NCBI GenBank assembly: GCA_937907395.1
Contig: CALCII010000013.1
Location: 558,001-622,000, forward strand
DNA from: an uncultured Chitinophagaceae bacterium
Lineage (GTDB): Bacteria > Bacteroidota > Bacteroidia > Chitinophagales > Chitinophagaceae
Length of the DNA: 64,000 bases
Reading direction: 5' to 3'
Position numbers and translations under genes: made by a program. The notes beneath the pieces are model-generated. The model searched no databases, was not told where the DNA came from, and saw only the letters and a program-made list of their open reading frames with translations. Positions 17,331-23,778 of the stretch are shown in pieces (the stretch's first letter is position 1; every line of letters starts with the position of its first letter).

Positions 17331-18365
17331 TTATCTACCAATTATTTGACTAATTCTTTGTTCTTCAGTCAAACCTAGTTCGTCACTATGCTCAAAATAA
17401 TATCGATTCTCGTCAATATTTATAAAAAAGTCATTTAAATTGGCTGGAGTCAAATTATTGAAATTAATTCTAAGCTTGTATTTAGATAAGAGTAACGGAG
17501 ATTTTTCACCTCCAAAATAAAACCATATTTCAAATTCGGAATTCCGTTGTTGAATTTCTTGTGGGTTCAAGCGTATAACTTCAGTAAATCTATAAGGCTG
17601 ATTGTAATAAATTGTGTCAACAGGTTTGACTACTCTTATTTCATGACCATTCATAAAGTAAGGGCTGTTTGGAATTTGAGCTAAACTGCCATTAAAAATT
17701 ACCCCATGAGTAACCACAATTCTATAGAATGCTTTGTATTCGTTTTGAAGTCTTGACAAATTAAAAATCATAGCAGTCATTTCAAGATAGAAGTATCTGC
17801 CGTCATGATCAAAGTTGTTAAGAGTTATGTATCCTTTTAATTTCGGATAAGTTATTTTTTTGAAAAGGGCTTCTATGTAATGGTGAGGAGCAGGCTTAGT
17901 TTGTCCATCAATTCTCATGTAGTAAGTATTTCGAAACTGATGTGGGGTATATTCACTTTGCTGGACTTCCACAAGATAGATGTAGTTCCCATTGTCAACT
18001 AGAGTATAAAAGTTCACATTATTTGGAGCAGGTGTTATCGAGTCTGTAATCCGATTGATAAAATAATCTTTTTCAACAAGTCTTGTCACAGGTGATAATG
18101 CTCCTACAAATACTTTTTCAGTCCTTCCTGCTATATTTTGTCCAACAGGTGCACCCCAAATTAATAGACCTCCACTGGAATTTAAAAGAGCACAAACTGT
18201 TCTAATTATGCCATTTTCTTTTTCTTTTTCATTCTCACCTGGAGCATGAAATGACTTAAACTCAATTTTATCGGATTCCTCTTTTTCTGTTGCAAAGAAA
18301 TTTATTATGTCTTGATAAGTTAAGTCATGAGGTGTCTTGCCGAAGTATTGTTGTATGTAACTCAT
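17331..18365 (-). CDS. Schlafen/AlbA-type nucleic-acid-binding domain protein
   Basis: 344 residues. Residues about 30-160 match the AlbA_2 (Schlafen AlbA) domain: ESDKIEFKSF, then IIRTVCALLNSSGGLLIWGA (about 54-73), and a later strand with YYMRIDGQT (about 148-156). The C-terminal 180 residues are a beta-rich domain of unknown type. AlbA_2 domains bind or cleave nucleic acid and are frequent in defence loci; here the role is inference. Bases and codons are much more AT-rich than in core genes. It is a single-gene cassette between elements B and A, starting about 15 bp after the end of B. Confidence 0.75.
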   Translation of the reverse strand: MSYIQQYFGKTPHDLTYQDIINFFATEKEESDKIEFKSFHAPGENEKEKENGIIRTVCALLNSSGGLLIWGAPVGQNIAGRTEKVFVGALSPVTRLVEKDYFINRITDSITPAPNNVNFYTLVDNGNYIYLVEVQQSEYTPHQFRNTYYMRIDGQTKPAPHHYIEALFKKITYPKLKGYITLNNFDHDGRYFYLEMTAMIFNLSRLQNEYKAFYRIVVTHGVIFNGSLAQIPNSPYFMNGHEIRVVKPVDTIYYNQPYRFTEVIRLNPQEIQQRNSEFEIWFYFGGEKSPLLLSKYKLRINFNNLTPANLNDFFINIDENRYYFEHSDELGLTEEQRISQIIGR

Positions 18366-18375
18366 ATAATTGTAG

Positions 18376-18577
18376 GTAACGTTGAATTATTGGCAATGTG
18401 GCGGTATTCATTGAACGTCCAGCCCGAAACCAATGCTGATAAAGATACAAAAGCTCATTTCTTATTCTGTTGCTCGGCGTTATTCGTCCGCCGAAACTGA
18501 AGCTGAGTAGCGAACAAAAAGCTGAGAATATATTCGTCGCCCCGCCATATTGCCAATGCAATGTTGTGTGCCGTTAC
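18376..18577 (-). repeat. attC-like element B, after the kinase gene
   Basis: The ends are GTAACG (18376-18381) and CGTTAC (18572-18577). Inside them, ATTGGCAATGTGGCGG (18389-18404) pairs imperfectly with CCGCCATATTGCCAAT (18543-18558). One end reads GCACACAACATTGC on the minus strand. The kinase stop codon is at 18574-18576, so the element begins at the gene's last codon. The central block matches element A. Confidence 0.7.
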
Positions 18578-20091
18578 TGCTCACTAACCCTCGCATTGTT
18601 GTCTGTTTTGTGGTAAGGATTAGATTTTTCCCTTTGCTTGAAATAATCAACATTTCTCTGAATATAATCTCGAAATTCATCAGTGCTCATTTTATTGTGG
18701 CGTCCGTCATAAGTTGAAGTTGTCAAATTATATGGTGAACGCTTATTGAAGATGACAAAGGCACCTCTGAACCAACGTGTAACATGTCTTGCACTTTTAG
18801 GAATGTTATAACCATCTTCTAAATATTCCTGTCGATATTCTACTACATCGTACTTGTCATACTGGCCTGGATAAAGCTCGGATACTGCTTCATGGTCACG
18901 GTCTCTTTTATAAATTTCGTCATCATCATCATCCTCTTCTCTCTCGTTTACACCGCTGGGTTCAAGCTCGTCCAACTCTAAGCGGAAATAATTCCATTCA
19001 GGATTATAACCAAACGATTCAAAAATCAATCTCTTAGGCTTTATTATGTCTATTAGCTGGAAATCTAACTCAATACAGCCTTTTTCGTGTGATAATCTTG
19101 CATCTTCCAAATCCAAACCACCACCATTTGGAAAGAACATATGGTTTAAGTTGTCGTAAGTACAAATAACCTTTAACACGTTTACAATATCGGTTATCGT
19201 CTCCCAAATCACTCTTTTGGGGAATGCAGTTGGAAAAAGCTTTCGCTGAATTTCGAACCACTGTTCCAAATTCATTTCATGGAAATCTTCGTTTAGCTTT
19301 TTCCAGTTCTCAAGTGTGGAAATAAATTCATTTATATCTGGACGGGCATCGGGGTCATTGTCAGTGCAAGAAGCCAAAAGGTTATCAATAGGTGTAGTAT
19401 AGGTAGCACTGAAATGGCGTCTCAATTCTAAAATCGATTGAGGGGAATATTGACCATCAAAACCTTTTGGGTTTTCAGTTAGTATAATCCATAAAGTTTT
19501 TGCTAACGAATAAATATCTGCCTTTAAGCCATTTGCTTTTGATGACTCCCTTCGCATCTCTGGAGCCATTGTCCACTTTGCTCCAATCTCTTCATTTTTA
19601 AATGAAATATCTTTTTTATCAGGATAATCAACAAGACCGAAGTCGGCTATTGAAAAACGAGAATTATAGACTAAAAGATTAGCTGGTTTCAAATCACGGT
19701 GTGCGATACCTCTCTTATGAAGTTCCCTAAGTGTCCCGCATATTTGCAGGACAGCATCTACCTTTGTCTCAATGCTTTTCCCTTTAAGAATTTTTTCTGC
19801 ACTTTCAGCGACAGGCATTACAAAAAAAGGAATCGTTCCTTGAACTTTTTCAGGTAGATGCTTGTCAATCATCGGAATGATTCCCAAGACATCGCTATTT
19901 TTCTCGATAACATTTGTCTCGTCAAGAAACCTGGCGTAAGATTTCGGGTTAACAGATTTCAGCAATTTTATTGCTCCTTGATTTCCATTATCATGCAAAG
20001 ATTTCCAAACCTCTCCATTTCCTCCGCCTCCCAAATAAACATCGAGTGTCCAGTTGCCGAATTTTTGCCCTTTTCTAAATTGTTTCTTCAT
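18574..20091 (-). CDS. Ser/Thr protein kinase with long C-terminal extension
   Basis: 505 residues from the ATG at 20091; an upstream ATG at 20115 would lie in element C. The kinase domain spans about 8-275: glycine loop GGGGNGEVW (21-29), lysine in AIKLLK (Lys 42), HRDLKPANLL (131-140), DFG (150-152) and APE (176-178), all complete, so it should be active. The C-terminal 230 residues are unlike any family I know and contain a run of aspartates (near 405-411). No membrane helix and no PASTA repeats, so it is a soluble kinase, unlike housekeeping PknB. Such kinases occur in phage-defence loci (for example Stk2-like). Single-gene cassette. Confidence 0.85.
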   Translation of the reverse strand: MKKQFRKGQKFGNWTLDVYLGGGGNGEVWKSLHDNGNQGAIKLLKSVNPKSYARFLDETNVIEKNSDVLGIIPMIDKHLPEKVQGTIPFFVMPVAESAEKILKGKSIETKVDAVLQICGTLRELHKRGIAHRDLKPANLLVYNSRFSIADFGLVDYPDKKDISFKNEEIGAKWTMAPEMRRESSKANGLKADIYSLAKTLWIILTENPKGFDGQYSPQSILELRRHFSATYTTPIDNLLASCTDNDPDARPDINEFISTLENWKKLNEDFHEMNLEQWFEIQRKLFPTAFPKRVIWETITDIVNVLKVICTYDNLNHMFFPNGGGLDLEDARLSHEKGCIELDFQLIDIIKPKRLIFESFGYNPEWNYFRLELDELEPSGVNEREEDDDDDEIYKRDRDHEAVSELYPGQYDKYDVVEYRQEYLEDGYNIPKSARHVTRWFRGAFVIFNKRSPYNLTTSTYDGRHNKMSTDEFRDYIQRNVDYFKQREKSNPYHKTDNNARVSEQ

Positions 20092-20108
20092 ATTTGCGGT
20101 ACTAATGG

Positions 20109-20309
20109 CACACAACGAACAGGTATTGCCGATGGTGGGGAATTTTATATTCGTCCGCCCGGAACTGCTGCCTGGCTTTTTGATAAAGTTAAATATTAAG
20201 AACTAAAGCTGGGCTTTGCAGGTCAAGCCCCGAACCACAGTACAACAGAATTACCGCTGCTGATTGCTTCAATGTCCAGCCCCACTATTGGCAATACCAA
20301 TGTTATGTG
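20109..20309 (-). repeat. attC-like element C, after the nuclease gene
   Basis: The clearest of the elements: on the minus strand one end reads CACATAACATTGGTATTGCC and the other reads GGCAATACCTGTTCGTTGTGTG, so the arms (20109-20140 and 20280-20309) pair over about 30 bp with unpaired bases, as in attC sites. It starts 12 bp after the nuclease stop and ends 18 bp before the kinase ATG. TATTCGTCCGCC inside it is shared with element B. Confidence 0.7.
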
Positions 20310-20320
20310 TAGCCAATCTA

Positions 20321-21124
20321 TTAAGTGAAATTTTTTTCAATAAAATTTAAGTCCCAAAGTTCAATTTTATATGGAAGGGAGTTCGCAAAATCTCTTGCAG
20401 ATAAAGTGAAAGCTGATGTTGTTAGAAGAATACCATGGTCAGCTTCATAAAGTGACATAGCACCGACCAACTGTTGTATCACATTGATAGAAACTTTTGA
20501 ATTTGTATTGTACTTCTTTATTTCAACAAGTGTTTTTTTGTGGCCGGTGTAATTTCTTAGAATTAAGTCATAACCAAAATCTTTAGAAGATGCTGGTAAT
20601 TCTGGCTGATAATTAGTTTCTAATTGAAAAAAACTAAAGATAATTTGTTCAAAGTCTCGTTCAGTAAGTCTGTCAATTAGTTGAGGATTGTTATGATAAG
20701 ACTTAATAAAAGTGCGTAGGTCAGTAGGATACATAAATTCGACCTCATTTTCAAAAGTTATATTTCCAAAGATTTGATGTAGTTGTATACCTAAATTATT
20801 ATAAAATGCATCAGTTTTTATAAAACTATAGTGTTTTAAAAAATAGGGAATTTCGTCCTCATAATTAGAAACAAGAATAATCTTTTTAGACAAGGCTGTT
20901 GCGTACCCAATTTGGAAAAAGAGAATAGGTTCTGCAAATTTAACAATAGCGATAAAAATATCGCATTTATTGATATAATAGGATGCGGAAACAACTGGTT
21001 TATTAAATTCGAATGGCTCAAGATTAATTGTATTATAGCCGAATTCTTGTAATTCCCTTTTAATATTATAAATGAGAGGCTCGTCAAGTGACTTTGGACT
21101 TGTAGCAATATATACATTTTTCAT
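20321..21124 (-). CDS. Fusion of a nucleoside-deoxyribosyltransferase/TIR-like domain to an Mrr-type endonuclease
   Basis: 267 residues. N-terminal domain (1-110): VYIATSP at the start, then NKCDIFIAIVKFAEPILFFQIGYATALSKKIIL (48-84), the nucleotide-binding pattern of nucleoside 2-deoxyribosyltransferase/TIR-like proteins; the catalytic Glu expected in the E-x-G position is Gln 71. C-terminal domain (155-265): Mrr_cat-type PD-(D/E)xK nuclease with RDFEQII, FGYD (Asp 186), EIKKY (Glu 201, Lys 203) and QQLVGAM (Gln 217-218), so the nuclease looks complete. It overlaps the methyltransferase by 4 bp (ATGA). A sensor or effector nuclease in a defence or modification system is a reasonable inference. 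AT-rich. Confidence 0.75.
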   Translation of the reverse strand: MKNVYIATSPKSLDEPLIYNIKRELQEFGYNTINLEPFEFNKPVVSASYYINKCDIFIAIVKFAEPILFFQIGYATALSKKIILVSNYEDEIPYFLKHYSFIKTDAFYNNLGIQLHQIFGNITFENEVEFMYPTDLRTFIKSYHNNPQLIDRLTERDFEQIIFSFFQLETNYQPELPASSKDFGYDLILRNYTGHKKTLVEIKKYNTNSKVSINVIQQLVGAMSLYEADHGILLTTSAFTLSARDFANSLPYKIELWDLNFIEKNFT

Positions 21125-21963
21125 TTAGCTAAAATTCTGTTTAGTGAATAAAAGTCAAATAATAATTGAACCCTTTTTAGTTCATCTTCTTGCGTTTCCG
21201 TTCCGTATTTAGTATAACTATCTAAGGCAAGATTACAGGATGAAAGTTTTCTCTTTAGGATTTCCATGACCTTATTATTAGTTTCTTGAATAATATTTTC
21301 TTTTAGCTTTACTATCGCTTCATTGTCAATCAGGAACTCTTTTTGAATTTCTAAGCTCCAAGCATTACAAGTCGAATGGTGCCATCGATTTGCGTTTGGT
21401 TGGTAATTGGAAACAGCGATACTTTTTAAAAGTGTATTTATTAACTCTTGTATCTCTTCTCTTGTCCAGGTTATCGCACCTAATTCTAATGGGTTTATTG
21501 TCTCCATGTCATATACGTACAAAGAACCTGTATCAGAAAGTCTAATTATACATTCCATGAAAAGTTCGGCCAAGAATGAGGGAGAAATTTCATGTACTGC
21601 ATTTATAAGAGTTATAAAATCGTGTTTAATTTCAAGGGGCACAACTCCTTGCATTTTATAAATGTCTGTTGTATAGCTTTCTACTTTTTTAAACTTTAAC
21701 CCTTCTGCATTTTTCTGTGTGATTTTTAAGTATTCTTCATTTATGTCTTGGATATGATACTCAATTTTTTGCCTAAGGTTCTCGGCAAAATTATCTTCAA
21801 GATTAATTATAATCTGACCTTTACCGCAACAAAGGTCTAACCAAGAAAATGTCGTTATGCTTGGTTTTACCACCCTACCCTGTATAAGAGTAAGGGCTGC
21901 CTGATGCTGAGGCAACAATCTTCTTTTTTCCAAAACCGCACTACTGTCTGAAATAGATGACAT
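21121..21963 (-). CDS. SAM-dependent methyltransferase (class I), cassette-borne
   Basis: 280 residues. Motif I is WLDLCCGKGQ (41-50), followed by a QDINEEY acidic strand (motif II, about 72-78), a TDIYKMQG segment (motif III) and INAVHEIS (about 120-127, motif IV region). No target-recognition domain and no NPPY or DPPY motif of N6-adenine or N4-cytosine methylases is visible, so DNA is not proven as a substrate; RNA, protein or small molecule are possible. The C-terminal 90 residues are helical. First gene of a two-gene unit with the nuclease fusion; start codons and stop overlap by 4 bp, so translation is coupled. Confidence 0.75.
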   Translation of the reverse strand: MSSISDSSAVLEKRRLLPQHQAALTLIQGRVVKPSITTFSWLDLCCGKGQIIINLEDNFAENLRQKIEYHIQDINEEYLKITQKNAEGLKFKKVESYTTDIYKMQGVVPLEIKHDFITLINAVHEISPSFLAELFMECIIRLSDTGSLYVYDMETINPLELGAITWTREEIQELINTLLKSIAVSNYQPNANRWHHSTCNAWSLEIQKEFLIDNEAIVKLKENIIQETNNKVMEILKRKLSSCNLALDSYTKYGTETQEDELKRVQLLFDFYSLNRILAK

Positions 21964-22253
21964 ATTATTACTTTAACGGTCTCATTTGGTTACACATAAC
22001 GCAATGCTTTACGTTATTATACGATGGCGTTGCTTTTTAAAGTTATTGAAAATTAATTATTTACTACTTCGCTTTTTGAGATTTTCGTTAGGACAATTGC
22101 ACTCGTTTGTTGTAATTTATTAACGTTTGTAATACGGTTATTGAGTACGTTCAAAAAAAGACGAGTCGGCTGGAGTCAAACTACTACTAAGAAAGAGGAA
22201 GGTAAATTCTGCATCAAATAAAAAAGAATACAGATGTAGCAGGTCATAAAACA
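21964..22253. other. Non-coding end of the island with attC-like end D
   Basis: ATAACG (21996-22001) and CGTTAT (22012-22017) form a short inverted repeat, and CACATAACG (21993-22001) equals the end motif of element C. Beyond about 22030 the sequence is AT-rich and I see no gene, no paired long arm and no integrase remnant. Confidence 0.5.
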
Positions 22254-22280
22254 AAAACCCCGATCATTGATCGGGGTTTT
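22254..22280 (-). terminator. Terminator after tRNA-Val
   Basis: Stem AAAACCCCGATC / GATCGGGGTTTT with a small ATT loop, followed on the minus strand by T. It starts 6 bp after the tRNA 3' end. Confidence 0.85.
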
Positions 22281-22285
22281 GAGAG

Positions 22286-22360
22286 TGGGAGCACACGGGC
22301 TCGAACCGCGGACCCTCTGCTTGTAAGGCAGATGCTCTGAACCAACTGAGCTATGCTCCC
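22286..22360 (-). tRNA. tRNA-Val (anticodon UAC)
   Basis: 75 nt. Acceptor stem GGGAGCA / TGCTCCC with discriminator A, D-arm GCTC-loop-GAGC, anticodon stem TCTGC / GCAGA with loop CTTACAA (anticodon TAC), and T-arm CGCGG-TTCGAGC-CCGTG. The 3' CCA is not encoded. Confidence 0.97.
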
Positions 22361-22501
22361 TTTTTGGGAGGGCAAAGATAAGGGTAGGAATGATTTCAAA
22401 CAAAATGTTTTTCAATTTTTTTTGAGGCCGTTTTCAAAACAAAATCAGCATGCCAATCTGAAAGATGTGCATGCTGAGTGTATAGAAAGGGTGCTTTCGG
22501 C

Positions 22502-23671
22502 TTAATTGCTGGAGAATCCTGCTTCTTCGGCTACAGTAACTTCACTGTAATCTTTAATTACGTTGTACAATGTATCACGTTCCACCGGTTTGCGGTTCAC
22601 CTGTTTAATGAGCGCCACCAGTTGTTCGGTGGTCATGGTAGGCGTTTGCTCTTCGCTGCCGGCCATGCTGTAAATCTTTGTGGTATCGTCAATGGTGCCA
22701 TCAATATCATTCACGCCAAAGGATAAGGTCATTTGTGCATTGTTGCGTCCCAGCATAGGCCAGTAGGCTTTCAGGTGTGGGAAATTGTCGAGATACAAAC
22801 GGGCCACTGCATACATTTTCATGTCTTCCACTATGCTGCTTTCGGGCACATGGCTCATGTCGTTATCCATATTGCGGAACTTCAGCGGAATGAAGGTCTG
22901 GAAGCCATTGGTTTCATCCTGCAGTTGGCGTAACCGGTCCATATGATCAATGCGGTGCCAGTATTTTTCGATCTGTCCGTACAGCATGGTGGCATTGCTG
23001 TGCAAACCAAGTTTGTGTGCGGTTTCATGAATTTTCAACCAGCCATCGCCATCCACTTTATCGGCACAGATTTTTTCCCTGATCTCGGGATGGAAAATTT
23101 CAGCACCACCACCAGGAATGGAATTGAGCCCTGCATTGATGAGGAATTTCAATCCATCTTCCACACTCACTTTCGCCTTGCGGAACATATAATCATATTC
23201 AACGGCGGTAAATGCTTTGATATGTAAATCGGAACGATGGGTTTTAATGGCTTTGAGCAAATCGGCAAAGAACTGCAGATCCATTTTCGGGTGTACGCCT
23301 CCCACAATGTGGACTTCTGTAACAGGAACACCATCGTATTTCTTTACAATGTCCAGCATCTGCTCAATGGTTAATTCCCATCCTTCTTCACGATGTGCAT
23401 AGAGTTTGGAATAAGAACAGAAATTACAACTAAACACACAAAGGTTGGTGGGTTCAATATGAAAGTTCCGGTTAAAGTAAGTAACGTCGCCGTGCATGCG
23501 CTCTCTCACATGATTCGCCAGTGTTCCAAGAAAAGATACATCTGCTTTTTCAAAGAGAAGGAGTCCGTCTTCATTGGAGATACGTTCTTTATTATAGATT
23601 TTATCTGCAATAGTTAATAAAGCAGCGTCGGTTTCAGGATTGCGAAGCAGCGCTTCAATTCCGGTTTGCAT
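22502..23671 (-). CDS. mqnE: Aminofutalosine synthase (radical SAM)
   Basis: 389 residues. The radical SAM cluster motif is CVFSCNFC (Cys-x3-Cys-x2-Cys, about 77-84), followed by SYSKLYAHREEGWELT, typical of MqnE rather than MqnC. HIVGGVHPKMD (about 121-131) and NATMLYGQIE (about 218-227) also fit. It makes aminofutalosine from the enolpyruvyl ether of 3-hydroxybenzoate and SAM in the futalosine route to menaquinone. Other mqn genes are not adjacent, but a UbiD-family decarboxylase gene at 40426-42261 might act at the end of the same route. Confidence 0.93.
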   Translation of the reverse strand: MQTGIEALLRNPETDAALLTIADKIYNKERISNEDGLLLFEKADVSFLGTLANHVRERMHGDVTYFNRNFHIEPTNLCVFSCNFCSYSKLYAHREEGWELTIEQMLDIVKKYDGVPVTEVHIVGGVHPKMDLQFFADLLKAIKTHRSDLHIKAFTAVEYDYMFRKAKVSVEDGLKFLINAGLNSIPGGGAEIFHPEIREKICADKVDGDGWLKIHETAHKLGLHSNATMLYGQIEKYWHRIDHMDRLRQLQDETNGFQTFIPLKFRNMDNDMSHVPESSIVEDMKMYAVARLYLDNFPHLKAYWPMLGRNNAQMTLSFGVNDIDGTIDDTTKIYSMAGSEEQTPTMTTEQLVALIKQVNRKPVERDTLYNVIKDYSEVTVAEEAGFSSN

Positions 23672-23741
23672 AGCATTTCGTTTTTTCGGGTAGTCCCGGT
23701 ATGATCAATGTGGTTACAATAAAGAAACAGGTAACCGGGTG

Positions 23742-23774
23742 CAAAGTTACGTACCTGCAGGTTTGCAGATTCAA
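23742..23774 (-). promoter_or_regulatory. Putative promoter of mqnE
   Basis: Minus strand TAACTTTG (23749-23742) matches TAnnTTTG; TTGA about 22 bp upstream is a weak -33 candidate. Confidence 0.4.
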
Positions 23775-23778
23775 TAAA

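Larger units (their letters stand above)
17178..22001 (-). mobile_element. Integron-like gene cassette array without integrase (CALIN-like)
   Basis: Three cassettes on the minus strand, each an ORF (or ORF pair) followed directly by a 150-200 bp imperfect inverted-repeat element (A, B and C below); a shorter attC-like end (D) precedes the first. In gene direction the order is D - methyltransferase + nuclease - C - kinase - B - AlbA protein - A. Each ORF starts 15-40 bp after an AACG/GTTRTGTG-like element end, and the next element begins within about 5-15 bp of the stop. The DNA is clearly more AT-rich than its neighbours. No tyrosine integrase is in the window. The integron interpretation is inference from layout. 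Confidence 0.6.

Noticed and set aside
18325..18680. Small open frames on the minus strand across element B
   Set aside because: They translate the inverted-repeat element and overlap the kinase and AlbA genes in other frames.
17104..22285. CRISPR array or prophage as explanation of the accessory island
   Set aside because: No short regularly spaced direct repeats, no phage structural genes and no integrase are visible; the elements are long inverted repeats after each gene.
22176..22415. Open reading frame across the tRNA-Val and its flanks
   Set aside because: It only reads through the tRNA and its terminator; no protein-like composition.
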